Shown in pieces: positions 34,483 through 43,106 of a stretch of DNA of 64,000 bases. The translations under genes and the position numbers were made by a program. The first letter of the stretch is position 1. Each line of letters begins with the position of its first letter. The notes beneath the pieces are model-generated. The model did not search any database. It saw nothing but the letters and a program-made list of their open reading frames with translations, and was not told the DNA's origin. The stretch is from NCBI RefSeq assembly GCF_037963145.1, contig NZ_CP150144.1, positions 2,914,001 through 2,978,000 of the forward strand, written 5' to 3'. This stretch comes from Oceanobacillus sp. FSL K6-2867 (GTDB taxonomy: Bacteria; Bacillota; Bacilli; Bacillales; Amphibacillaceae).

Positions 34483-35103
34483 TTAATGGAGAACATTCAC
34501 ATAGCTGATTTGATCATTCCAACCATCACCTACATATGGGATATCCTGTCCTGGAGGGAATGTCTTGCATGGTTCACCAGCATAACTGTCATAACAAACC
34601 TGAGTTCCACTGCTGGCTCCCGCCGTTTTCATGGAAGAAATGGTATCGTTATAGCTAAAAGGGATGTTCCATTCATAGCCGACACCTTGCTGGAACAGAA
34701 ATCCTTGAAAGTTAGCATCCCTGAAAAATTCACTTACACCGGAATCACTCTTTATGCCAATATCTCCATTAGCTGGTTGTTCTTCTTGCCACTTTTCGGC
34801 AAATTCTTTCTGTGCATTCTTATAATCTGCTTTTGAAGTGTACCCGTAAACACTTCCATCTGTATCAATAATGGTATACTTTGCTGATTCTTTGATTTGA
34901 TTGAATTTCTCTTCATCCTCAGTCTTGGAATAGTCAACACCATCTACCGTGATATTCTCTTTGTTTTCTATTACAACGTTCTCTTCGGCTTTCTTCTCAT
35001 TTTCAGCATTTACAACAGAGGGCAGTATAGATGAAACAGCTAAAATCATCGTTAATCCAAGCAATCCGGTGGCCTGTCTTCTGAATAACTTGTCCATCAT
35101 CAT
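34483..35103 (-). CDS. Secreted protein with beta-gamma crystallin-like C-terminal domain
   Basis: 206 residues with a signal peptide (cleavage near VVNAEN). Residues 75-110 carry an amphipathic YKNAQKEFAEKW helix. The C-terminal 85 residues (FFRDANFQGF...WNDTISSM/WNDQISYVNVL pattern) resemble beta-gamma crystallin or peptidase-inhibitor I36 domains, with one Cys pair (CYDSYAGEPC). A similar secreted protein is encoded at 58138. Function unknown. The start at 35103 sits at ideal distance from AAAGGAGG; an upstream ATG overlaps that site. Confidence 0.7.
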   Translation of the reverse strand: MMMDKLFRRQATGLLGLTMILAVSSILPSVVNAENEKKAEENVVIENKENITVDGVDYSKTEDEEKFNQIKESAKYTIIDTDGSVYGYTSKADYKNAQKEFAEKWQEEQPANGDIGIKSDSGVSEFFRDANFQGFLFQQGVGYEWNIPFSYNDTISSMKTAGASSGTQVCYDSYAGEPCKTFPPGQDIPYVGDGWNDQISYVNVLH

Positions 35104-35295
35104 ATTCTCCTCCTTTGTGAATTTCATCTTTCAGCTTTAGAGTACAACGCTGAGAATGTTTTTCCAACCCGACAAATTATTTATTTCTTGGGTCTGTGGA
35201 TTAATTCTATTCTATTGCTCCAAATGAACTAGCTGTAAGATTTGATACGTAATTATAAACGTTTTTCAGTCTATTTTTGACTGACTCCCGACAGC

Positions 35296-35331
35296 AAAAA
35301 AATCCCTGGTTATGGTCAAGAACGAGGGATT
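35296..35331 (-). terminator. Terminator of the guanine-deaminase-like gene
   Basis: Read on the minus strand, AATCCCT (35331-35325) pairs with AGGGATT (35307-35301) with further inner pairing, followed by a T run. Confidence 0.85.
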
Positions 35332-35381
35332 CTCATATCGAATATCAAATAGTGTACTAGTATTAGGATCGGTCTAGCTAT

Positions 35382-35831
35382 TTATCTTTCAGCCCAGAGT
35401 TTCATTGGATCTGCTTGACCTTCACGCAATGGCATTCGTATCACGGATAAACTGCGTTCCGTTTTCGATTTTTTAAGATCATCATAAATCTCTTTTGATT
35501 TACCTAATCCTGCTTCTCCTGCTTCTTCAACCGCTGCACAATAAAATACCTGGTCGATGCCTGCAAAGTACATCGCTGTTAGGCACATTGGGCATGGTTC
35601 TCCGCTTGCATACATAACATAACCAGATAGGTTGTTCGTTTGTAATTTCTCTTGCGCACGTCGGATAGCAAGTAATTCCGCATGGCCGCTGACATCAAAA
35701 TTTTTGTGCAGTTCATTCACGCCATCAGCTATAATATTATTATCTTTTACGAGTACAGCACCAAATGGCTGCCCGCCATCCTGAACATTTTCGGTTGCTA
35801 GTTCAATTGCTCGTTCCATGAATTTGTCCAT
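35382..35831 (-). CDS. Nucleoside/guanine deaminase-like zinc enzyme
   Basis: 149 residues of the cytidine-deaminase superfamily. The zinc site is H50-A-E52 and PC80PMC83. It resembles Bacillus GuaD (guanine to xanthine) in size and the EPCPMCLTAMYFAGIDQVFY motif. The C-terminal segment (MPLREGQADPMKLWAER) is also GuaD-like. No purine riboswitch was seen upstream. It is a single-gene unit with its own terminator. Confidence 0.8.
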   Translation of the reverse strand: MDKFMERAIELATENVQDGGQPFGAVLVKDNNIIADGVNELHKNFDVSGHAELLAIRRAQEKLQTNNLSGYVMYASGEPCPMCLTAMYFAGIDQVFYCAAVEEAGEAGLGKSKEIYDDLKKSKTERSLSVIRMPLREGQADPMKLWAER

Positions 35832-36025
35832 TTTAAACCTCCATGAATGTATGATTTAATTTTACTGTACTTAAGTCTTGTAAGGATTTCAATTTTTTAG
35901 ATTAATAACAGGTCGAGTAGATATAACTGTTCCAGCTTATCTAAATCATATGCTGATAGACTATAAAGATCCATATTAATTACCTTCTTTTAGTGTGGAA
36001 GTTTGCGGATTTTCTAGTATAAAAA

Positions 36026-36054
36026 ACGAAGAAGCGCTCAGCACGCTTCCTCGT
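36026..36054 (-). terminator. Terminator of tpx
   Basis: ACGAAGAAGCG (36026-36036) pairs with CGCTTCCTCGT (36044-36054) apart from one mismatch, followed on the minus strand by six T. Confidence 0.88.
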
Positions 36055-36064
36055 CTTTTTTCGT

Positions 36065-36562
36065 TTACGCATTTTTTGCTGCTTCGAGTGCTTTATCGTA
36101 ATCAGGATGGTTGGTTGCCTCACTTACATATTCCACATAAGTTACTTTATTATTAGCATCTACTACAAAAACAGCTCTTGCTAATAAACGCAGATCTTCG
36201 ATTAATACACCATAGTTTTTACCGAAATCAGCATTGCGATGATCTGATAAAGTATCCAATTGGTTTACACCATTGGCTGCGCACCAACGTCCTTGTGCAA
36301 AAGGTAAATCCATACTGATGGTTAGAATTTGGACATTTGGAATCGTGTCTGCTTCTTTATTAAAGCGAATCGTTTCCTCAGAGCAAACACCAGTATCAAT
36401 CGATGGAACTGCAATAATTAATTTCACTTTCCCTTTGTAATCATCCAACGTTACTTCTTTTAAATCATTAGATAATACAGTGAAATCAGGAGCTGTATCA
36501 CCAACCTTAACTTCATTTCCTAGTAATGTAACTGGATCTTGATTAAATGTAATCGATGCCAT
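36065..36562 (-). CDS. tpx: Thiol peroxidase
   Basis: 165 residues, atypical 2-Cys peroxiredoxin. Peroxidatic C60 is in [11 protein letters not shown] and resolving C94 in GRWCAANG, with the usual 34-residue spacing. It reduces hydroperoxides with thioredoxin. GGGGGAAG precedes the start. It is monocistronic. Confidence 0.95.
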   Translation of the reverse strand: MASITFNQDPVTLLGNEVKVGDTAPDFTVLSNDLKEVTLDDYKGKVKLIIAVPSIDTGVCSEETIRFNKEADTIPNVQILTISMDLPFAQGRWCAANGVNQLDTLSDHRNADFGKNYGVLIEDLRLLARAVFVVDANNKVTYVEYVSEATNHPDYDKALEAAKNA

Positions 36563-36661
36563 GAAAACTTCCCCCTATAAAAAATTATATTTGAAAGTAT
36601 TTAATTTGTTTCTTGATGCTGTTCTATTGGATGGTAAAATTAAATAACTTTGCTGCGGATT

Positions 36662-37669
36662 TTAACAGCCACATGATTTCCGGATTAACATGGAAGGTGG
36701 CAATTCAATATGACTCATGTAATTTGGATTATTAATTTTATTTAATAACACATCAAACGCTGTTCTTCCAATTGTTTCAGGTGGCAAGAGAATATTAGTT
36801 ACGGGCGGGTCGATAATATGAGATGATGAAAAATCACCGAATCCAATAATTGCAATATCATCCGGAATACTTAAATTTAATTCCTTGATTTTGCTTATTG
36901 CACCAATCGTCATTAAATCATTTTGAACGAAAAGTGCCGTAATTTGCTTATCTTTTGCAAGCAGCTCTTCTGTTGCAGCAGCTCCGCCCTTTACCTTTGC
37001 ATAGCCTTGGATAATATAATCCTCGTTTACTGGAATATTAAACTGCTTCAGCGCTTCTTGGTAGCCTCTGATCCTATCGTTTGTTGTCGAGACATTTGGA
37101 TAGGCATAAATGAAGCCTATTCTTTTGTGACCATGCTTTACAAGGTGCAATGTAGCATCGTATCCCAATTGATAATTATCCCCGGTAACTCTAGGGATAT
37201 TTTTTATTGAAGTCTCATAACGGTTTACCATGACAATTGGAAAATTATCGTTTGTATACTTTTGCAGGTATTGAATATCACCTGATGTCGGTGAAAGGAT
37301 AATACCGTCAACAAGCTTGGAATGGAGTAAATTAATTGTCTTTTCTTCGTAATCACGATCTTCAGTTGTATTAACCAATAGCAAATTGTATCCCATTTCT
37401 TTGGCACGCTGCTCAATAGCAAAAATCATTTCAGTTACAAATGAATCAGGGAAACTGGACACGACTAGTCCCGCAGTCTTTGTTGATTGCTGTCTCAAGT
37501 TCTTTGCCGCAGAGTTAGGCACGTAATTATACCTTTCAATAACTTGCAGCACTTTGTTTCGAGTTGTATCTGAGATGTGTTTTGTATTGTTAATAACATG
37601 CGAAACGGTTGCAACAGAAACCTCAGCCTCTCTTGCAATATCTTTCATTGTTGTGACTTCTTTTTTCAT
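36662..37669 (-). CDS. LacI-family transcriptional regulator
   Basis: 335 residues. HTH TTMKDIAREAEVSVATVSHVINN, hinge SAAKNLRQQ, and a sugar-binding effector domain ending in SMLIRKSCGC. It is divergent from the zinc dehydrogenase gene. A conserved AATCGTTTAA element occurs upstream of that gene, the transketolase genes and the third TRAP operon; this is the best candidate for the protein that binds there. AGAGGAG precedes the ATG. Confidence 0.88.
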   Translation of the reverse strand: MKKEVTTMKDIAREAEVSVATVSHVINNTKHISDTTRNKVLQVIERYNYVPNSAAKNLRQQSTKTAGLVVSSFPDSFVTEMIFAIEQRAKEMGYNLLLVNTTEDRDYEEKTINLLHSKLVDGIILSPTSGDIQYLQKYTNDNFPIVMVNRYETSIKNIPRVTGDNYQLGYDATLHLVKHGHKRIGFIYAYPNVSTTNDRIRGYQEALKQFNIPVNEDYIIQGYAKVKGGAAATEELLAKDKQITALFVQNDLMTIGAISKIKELNLSIPDDIAIIGFGDFSSSHIIDPPVTNILLPPETIGRTAFDVLLNKINNPNYMSHIELPPSMLIRKSCGC

Positions 37670-37857
37670 TTTATCTCCTCTTATTAAAACAATTAACCTT
37701 GACTAGATTTACATAATATCTTACATGAGATTATTTTCAGATTCAACTATTATATTTTCAGAAAGCGTAAATAACATCATGATTTTACTTATATTATACA
37801 ATGCCTTGCTAAGGTAATTGATTTAATTAAAACCATCATCCAATAAAGATTAACATT

Positions 37858-37899
37858 TTGACATAAAAGCGTTTCCATTATAATATTGGTTAAACGATT
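37858..37899 (+). promoter_or_regulatory. Promoter and putative LacI operators before the zinc dehydrogenase gene
   Basis: TTGACA (37858-37863), 17 bases, TAATAT (37881-37886). An AAAGCGTTTCC dyad lies in the spacer, one mismatch from a cre on the minus strand. TTAAACGATT (37890-37899) lies at the expected start site; its complement AATCGTTTAA recurs at 39444 and 41479. Confidence 0.65.
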
Positions 37900-38131
37900 A
37901 AATAAGAGTAAAACTTTTACATTTTGATACGAAATTCAATCCAAGAAAAGTCTCTAATTGTATAGTGATTGAGATTATTGGTATCAGGATGCTTGTCGCG
38001 GGGAGAAGTGGAAATGATTTGCGTCTTCCATAACGGCTTTCGTCTTCTATAGTCATATCAAACCATTTGTTTTTCTGATTAATCGTTAGGTAGAGGAGTG
38101 TAATAAAAAATTCATAAAGGATGTGCCGAAC

Positions 38132-39151
38132 ATGAAAGCTGCGTTATTTGATGAAATTAAGAATATTAGTCTCATTGATAAGGAAATGCCGTCTGTTGGA
38201 TCGGACGAAGTGTTGATTAAAGTACTTCAAACAGGAATATGCGGATCGGAAATACATGCATACAATGGCAAGCATCCATTTAGAGAGCCGCCAAGTATTT
38301 TAGGGCATGAAGTTGTTGGTGCTGTATTCAAACTAGGTTCTGATGTTAATGGATTTAATGAGGGGGATATTGTAACCGTTGAGCCTCAATATGGTTGTTT
38401 TGACTGCGAATATTGCAAGCGGGGTGACTACCATCTATGTAATAATAAAACTATTTTAGGAACCTCAAAGTGGGAAGGGGCATTTGCAGAATATATATCA
38501 GCACCAGCTTCAACAGTATACAGGCTTTCGGAGGACATACCATACAAGGTTGGTGCTCTTGCAGAGCCGCTGGCGGTTGGAGTTCATGCTGTTAAAATTG
38601 CAGGGATAGAAAAAGGGGATAAAGTAGCAATTCTTGGATCAGGTCCAATAGGTTTATTGACAGCAGTAGCAGCTAATAATGCCGGGGCTGATCGCATTGT
38701 CATTACAGATACATTAAAACATAATTTAGAAGCAGGTAAGGCATTAGGTATGACAGATACGGTAGATATAGGGGAATGTTCTTTAACAGATTATGTGAAA
38801 GAACATCTGGGAAGTGTGGATAAGGTTTTCTTAACGGTAGGTTTTGAATCGGTTGTAGACGATGCTTTTGAAATTATTTCTAAAAAGGGAAAGATGATTT
38901 CCATTGCTATTTTTGAAGGCAAAACGGGAGTGGATTTAAATAAAGTGTTTATGTCTGAAATTCAAATTCTTGGGTCGTCAATGTACATAAGAGAAGATTT
39001 TCAAGAAGCTATCAACATCATTTCGCAGCAAAAATATCCATTAGAGGTTTTAACAGGACACTCTTTTAAGTTGGATGAAATAAACGAAGCTATGGAAGCT
39101 GCGGCAACAAAAAAGGATAATGCCATTAAAGTGTTAATTGATTTTCCTTGA
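38132..39151 (+). CDS. Zinc-dependent medium-chain alcohol/polyol dehydrogenase
   Basis: 339 residues. Catalytic zinc ligands C37, H59 and E60 (GICGSE, LGHE), structural zinc Cys 89, 92, 95, 103, and the NAD motif ILGSGPIGLL. It resembles sorbitol, threonine and L-idonate dehydrogenases. The neighbourhood (transketolase, TRAP transporter, SDR) favours oxidation of a polyol or aldonate hydroxyl. Start chosen at ATG 38132 behind AAAGGA; the GTG at 38123 is too close to that site. Confidence 0.85.
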   Translation: MKAALFDEIKNISLIDKEMPSVGSDEVLIKVLQTGICGSEIHAYNGKHPFREPPSILGHEVVGAVFKLGSDVNGFNEGDIVTVEPQYGCFDCEYCKRGDYHLCNNKTILGTSKWEGAFAEYISAPASTVYRLSEDIPYKVGALAEPLAVGVHAVKIAGIEKGDKVAILGSGPIGLLTAVAANNAGADRIVITDTLKHNLEAGKALGMTDTVDIGECSLTDYVKEHLGSVDKVFLTVGFESVVDDAFEIISKKGKMISIAIFEGKTGVDLNKVFMSEIQILGSSMYIREDFQEAINIISQQKYPLEVLTGHSFKLDEINEAMEAAATKKDNAIKVLIDFP

Positions 39152-39250
39152 CGATAAGTTTTCCCAGAAAAATTGTATCGTAAGGAAAGTGGATTGCTTT
39201 AAACTTCTGGTTCACATACTCAATTTGGGTAACCAAGATTATTATTTAGA

Positions 39251-39288
39251 AAGAGCCTGGATATTATAACTACTCCAGGCTCTTTTTT
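39251..39288 (+). terminator. Terminator of the zinc dehydrogenase gene
   Basis: AAGAGCCTGG (39251-39260) and CCAGGCTCTT (39275-39284) form a 10-bp stem followed by T. Confidence 0.9.
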
Positions 39289-39341
39289 GTTTTCAGCTCA
39301 ATCAGAATCGATTATGCAACCATGAAATTAAAAAATCGGTG

Positions 39342-39370
39342 TTGACATGACTCCGCTTACAATATATAAT
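39342..39370 (+). promoter_or_regulatory. Consensus sigma-A promoter of the transketolase operon
   Basis: TTGACA (39342-39347), exact 17-base spacer, TATAAT (39365-39370). It would be a strong constitutive promoter unless blocked downstream. Confidence 0.8.
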
Positions 39371-39443
39371 TCTGTTTATTAAGTTAATGGATTTACCACA
39401 CATATATATTGATTGACTGCGCTTTCCCTATTTTTATTTTGGA

Positions 39444-39453
39444 AATCGTTTAA
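39444..39453 (+). promoter_or_regulatory. Shared operator core before the transketolase genes
   Basis: AATCGTTTAA within GGAAATCGTTTAATTG, about 75 bases past the -10 box. It could act as a roadblock operator for the LacI protein encoded at 36662. Confidence 0.5.
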
Positions 39454-39501
39454 TTGCTATTAATCATGTAGATTTAATCATTTACAACAGAGGTGATGGG
39501 A

Positions 39502-40338
39502 ATGGAAAGTATGACACTTGAAGAATTAAAAAAGAAGGCAATAGAATTAAGAGAAACAGCAGTAACTATGGTATATAAAGCTCAATCTGGTCATCCGGGA
39601 GGGTCACTTTCAGCGGCGGATTTCGTAACTGCCTTATATTTTAACGAAATGAATGTGAATCCAGAAGAACCTGAGTGGGCAGATCGTGATCGCTTTGTTT
39701 TATCGAAAGGGCATGTAGCACCGATTCAATACGCTGCTTTGGCGCATAAAGGGTTTGTGCCATTAGAAACGATCAACACATTAAGAGAATATGGTTCTCC
39801 ATTCCAAGGACACCCGGATTCCAAAAAATGCCCAGGTGTAGATATTTCCACAGGGTCTCTTGGACAAGGTCTGTCTTGTGCTGTGGGAATGGCACTAGGT
39901 GGAAAGCTGGATGAAAAAGCCTATCGTGTCTTTGCGGTTGTTGGAGATGGAGAATGCCAAGAGGGACAGATTTGGGAAGCTGCACAAACAGCTGTGAAAT
40001 ATGAATTAGATAATCTAGTTGTATTTATTGATGATAATGGACTGCAAATTGATGGAACGACAGAAGAGGTTATGCCAAACCATGATCTGGAAAAGAAATT
40101 TCAGGCATTTGGCTTTGAAACGAAACGAATTGATGGCCATTCCATGGAAGAAATCGTTGAAACTTTGGATGAAGTAAGAGAAGCGAAAAATGGAAAGCCG
40201 AAATGTGTTGTTTGTAACACGGTGAAAGGAAAAGGTGTTTCCTATATGGAAAATGTCGTTGGCTGGCATGGAAAAGCACCAAATGAAGAACAGTACAATC
40301 TGGCAATGGAAGAATTAGCAAGGGGGTTACATGCATGA
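39502..40338 (+). CDS. Transketolase, N-terminal (ThDP-binding) subunit
   Basis: 278 residues, only the first half of a normal transketolase. It has QSGHPGGSLSAAD, DRFVLSKGHVAP, and the ThDP motif VVGDGECQEGQIWEAA. The C-terminal pyrimidine-binding half is the next gene, overlapping by four bases, so the enzyme is a heteromer. It transfers two-carbon ketol units; the exact donor is unknown here. ATG 39502 follows GAGGTGAT. Confidence 0.9.
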   Translation: MESMTLEELKKKAIELRETAVTMVYKAQSGHPGGSLSAADFVTALYFNEMNVNPEEPEWADRDRFVLSKGHVAPIQYAALAHKGFVPLETINTLREYGSPFQGHPDSKKCPGVDISTGSLGQGLSCAVGMALGGKLDEKAYRVFAVVGDGECQEGQIWEAAQTAVKYELDNLVVFIDDNGLQIDGTTEEVMPNHDLEKKFQAFGFETKRIDGHSMEEIVETLDEVREAKNGKPKCVVCNTVKGKGVSYMENVVGWHGKAPNEEQYNLAMEELARGLHA

Positions 40339-41282
40339 CTGTAATAGATTTGAAAGCTACAGAACAAATAGCAACACGACAAGCCTTTGGTGATGAAATT
40401 GCAAAATTGGGTCGTGACAACAAAAATATTTTAGTGGTAGACGCTGATATTGGCAGTTCATGTAAAACAACAAAATTTATGAATGAGTTTCCAAAGCAGC
40501 ATATTAATGTTGGAATTGCAGAGCAAAATGCAGCGGGATTAGCTGCAGGGCTTGCAACAACTGGTAAAATTCCGTTCGTAAGCACGTACGCAGTATTTGG
40601 TTCTTTACGTATGGCAGAACAGATTCGCCAAGAAATTTGCTACCCGAATTTGAACGTTAAAATTGCTTGCTCCCATGGTGGACTAACACCTGCCAATGAT
40701 GGTGGGAGTCACCAAGCAATCGAGGATATGGGAGTGCTTCGTACATTGCCGAATATGACAGTGATTATGGGCGCAGACTATCATTCAACTAGAAAACTAG
40801 TAAAACAAGCAGCTGAGGTATACGGTCCAGTTTACCTTCGTTTTACGAGAGATACGGTTCCTGTGATTTATGATGAAAATGAGGAATTTGAAATTGGAAA
40901 AGCCAAACACTTAAAAGATGGTAAGGATGTTGCGTTAATTGCAAATGGAGATACGGTTCATTTAGCTTTACAATCGGCAGAGATATTGGAAGACAAAGGT
41001 ATTTCAGTTAAGTTGCTGGATATGCATACGATTAAGCCGATTGATCGGGAAGCTGTTTTAGAATGTATTGAAATCGGTAAGATTGTGACAGTGGAAGACC
41101 ACAATATTATTAATGGTTTAGGCAGTGCAGTTAGTGAAATAGTAGCCGAGCAAGGAAAAGGGGTAGTAAGAAGAATTGGTGTTCAGGACCAATTTGGAGA
41201 ATCTGCTCCTTACGAAAAACTGTTAGAGTTAAACGGAATAACTGTAGAAAATATTGTAAATATGGCTGAAGAGATACTTTAG
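40335..41282 (+). CDS. Transketolase, C-terminal subunit
   Basis: 315 residues carrying the pyrimidine-binding and C-terminal domains: GIAEQNAAGLAAGLA (catalytic Glu), HGGLTPANDGGSHQAIEDMG, and MHTIKPIDREAV. It completes the enzyme begun by the preceding subunit. Split transketolases often occur in accessory sugar pathways (apiose, sulfoquinovose), while housekeeping forms are single-chain. Confidence 0.9.
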   Translation: MTVIDLKATEQIATRQAFGDEIAKLGRDNKNILVVDADIGSSCKTTKFMNEFPKQHINVGIAEQNAAGLAAGLATTGKIPFVSTYAVFGSLRMAEQIRQEICYPNLNVKIACSHGGLTPANDGGSHQAIEDMGVLRTLPNMTVIMGADYHSTRKLVKQAAEVYGPVYLRFTRDTVPVIYDENEEFEIGKAKHLKDGKDVALIANGDTVHLALQSAEILEDKGISVKLLDMHTIKPIDREAVLECIEIGKIVTVEDHNIINGLGSAVSEIVAEQGKGVVRRIGVQDQFGESAPYEKLLELNGITVENIVNMAEEIL

Positions 41283-41370
41283 TAAAACAGTTATAAATAA
41301 TAGAAAGAATACAGGATAAGTAAAGAAGAAAAAAACCAGATGCAGCGGTAAAGAATGTGGTGAGCTTTAA

Positions 41371-41412
41371 TTCACTAAGGTAGCTGGCAAAAAGTTTAGC
41401 TATCTTAGTGAA
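41371..41412 (+). other. Long stem-loop between transketolase and TRAP genes
   Basis: TTCACTAAGGTAGCT (41371-41385) pairs with AGCTATCTTAGTGAA (41398-41412) over 15 bp with one G-U pair and a 12-base loop. There is no T tract on the plus strand, so this may be an mRNA processing or stabilising structure. Confidence 0.6.
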
Positions 41413-41478
41413 AAGTGTATTAAGATAAAAAAGAATCCTGCAGCTTCTAGTAGGGGTATATGAAGATATTATGTATGA

Positions 41479-41488
41479 AATCGTTTAA
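41479..41488 (+). promoter_or_regulatory. Shared operator core before the third TRAP operon
   Basis: AATCGTTTAA within TGAAATCGTTTAATC, identical in ten bases to the sites at 39444 and (inverted) 37890. It lies about 80 bases before the dctP start. Confidence 0.5.
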
Positions 41489-41566
41489 TCTAAATTCACC
41501 CTTTAAAGAATCACTTAAATTTTTACTACTCACGATCGATATTGCAGGGGGATAGGAGGGGAAGAA

Positions 41567-42562
41567 TTGAATAAGCTTCGAAATATAGTAGTTTCGTTGA
41601 TTGTTGCATTGTCTATTGGATTAGTAGTAGTTTTCTTTACAACAGGTAATGTGCTTTCTAAAGATGTTACGACAATCCGGTTTGGCCATGATGCTGCGGA
41701 AACGAACGAAAGACATATAGCTGTGCAGCATTTTAAGGAATTAGTGGAAGAAAAATCAAATGGGGAAATGGAAGTAATTATATTTCCAAGTGATCAACTA
41801 GGGTCAGAATCTGAAAAGGTGGAAAGTGTTACATTAAACGATTTACAAATGGTCACAGCTAGTGCATTCAGTCAATATGATCAAAGAATTGGAGTATTTG
41901 AACTGCCATATCTATTTGAATCCTATGAAAAAGCGTGGGAGGTCTTAGATGGGGAAATTGGAAAAGAGCTGGCAGAACCTTTCTTGGAAGATAACCTGAG
42001 AATTCTCACCTATTTTGAAAACGGTTTCCGTCATATTACTGCAAATAAGCCTATTGAGAATCTGGAAGATTTAAGAGGGCTTAAAATTAGAACTCCTGAG
42101 TTTCCGATATCGTTAAGCACTTTTTCAGCTTTAGGTGCAAACCCGACTCCTATGGCTTTTGGAGAATTATATATGGGGCTTCAGCAAGGAACGGTTGATG
42201 CACAGGAAAATCCGGTTGCCAATACGTATGCAAGTAAATTTAATGAAGTTCAGAATCACTTAATTATGTCAGGCCATCAATACATTCCAATGCCTGTTGC
42301 AATCAGTGAAGAATTTTGGCAGTCACTTACAGCAGAAGAGCAAAAAATTGTTGAAGAGAGCGCTTTAGAGACAGCAGAATTTCATAGAGATTTAGTAACA
42401 AATAAGGAAGAACAAATAATTGAGGAATTAGAGGAATCTGGTATGACCGTAATTTATCCGGATACGAAATTATTTGAAGAAAATGTAGATATTGTTTATG
42501 AGAATTTCAAAAAGAAATTTGGAGAGGAATTTGTAGATCGTGTGATTGAGGCGGCTGAGTAA
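41567..42562 (+). CDS. TRAP transporter substrate-binding protein (DctP family)
   Basis: 331 residues. The N-terminal hydrophobic segment (NIVVSLIVALSIGLVVVFFTT) lacks a lipobox Cys, unlike the other two DctP proteins in this window, so it may be membrane-anchored by an uncleaved helix. The ligand arginine is in GLKIRTPEFPI, followed by MAFGELYMGLQQGTVDAQENP. The start is TTG at 41567 behind GGAGGGG. The likely ligand is a sugar acid. Confidence 0.88.
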   Translation: MNKLRNIVVSLIVALSIGLVVVFFTTGNVLSKDVTTIRFGHDAAETNERHIAVQHFKELVEEKSNGEMEVIIFPSDQLGSESEKVESVTLNDLQMVTASAFSQYDQRIGVFELPYLFESYEKAWEVLDGEIGKELAEPFLEDNLRILTYFENGFRHITANKPIENLEDLRGLKIRTPEFPISLSTFSALGANPTPMAFGELYMGLQQGTVDAQENPVANTYASKFNEVQNHLIMSGHQYIPMPVAISEEFWQSLTAEEQKIVEESALETAEFHRDLVTNKEEQIIEELEESGMTVIYPDTKLFEENVDIVYENFKKKFGEEFVDRVIEAAE

Positions 42563-42587
42563 TTGGATTAAATCAGGGGGGGAAGTT

Positions 42588-43106
42588 ATGAAGGTAGTAA
42601 GGTGGTTAGACGAGCATTTTGAAGAATACATCCTTGTATTTTTGAGTGCGTTTACAGTTGTGATTATTTTCATGCAGGTTGTTATGAGATATGTATTTGA
42701 TAACTCGCTGACGTGGTCTGAAGAACTGGCAAGATATATGTTTATATGGCTGATTTATATAGGTGTAAGCTATGCGGTAAAGAAAAAGAGGCATCTAGGT
42801 GTTGATGCAATAACAATGTTGTTTCAGGAAAAGGGGAAACTGGTTATCGCGCTAATTGCTAATTTTTTATTCTTAATATTTGCAATGGTTATGACCTACT
42901 TTGGTTTGGATATTGTTTTGCGAGTTACCAGGGAATCAGCTGCATTGCAAATACCTTTAGCTTGGGTATATGCTGCTCCGGTTGTAGGAATGGCCTTAAC
43001 CTCTATCCGGCTTATCCAAAATATGCTACTTGAAGTAAAGCAATTAAAAGAGTTAAAGAATAAAGATTCAAAGCAGCTGACTAATGAACAGGGGGAAACA
43101 GCATGA
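42588..43106 (+). CDS. TRAP transporter small permease (DctQ family)
   Basis: 172 residues with four membrane helices and VMRYVFDNSLTWSEELARYMFIWLIY. ATG 42588 behind AGGGGGGAAG is chosen; the longer frame overlapping dctP is not supported. The stop overlaps the dctM start by four bases. Confidence 0.9.
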   Translation: MKVVRWLDEHFEEYILVFLSAFTVVIIFMQVVMRYVFDNSLTWSEELARYMFIWLIYIGVSYAVKKKRHLGVDAITMLFQEKGKLVIALIANFLFLIFAMVMTYFGLDIVLRVTRESAALQIPLAWVYAAPVVGMALTSIRLIQNMLLEVKQLKELKNKDSKQLTNEQGETA

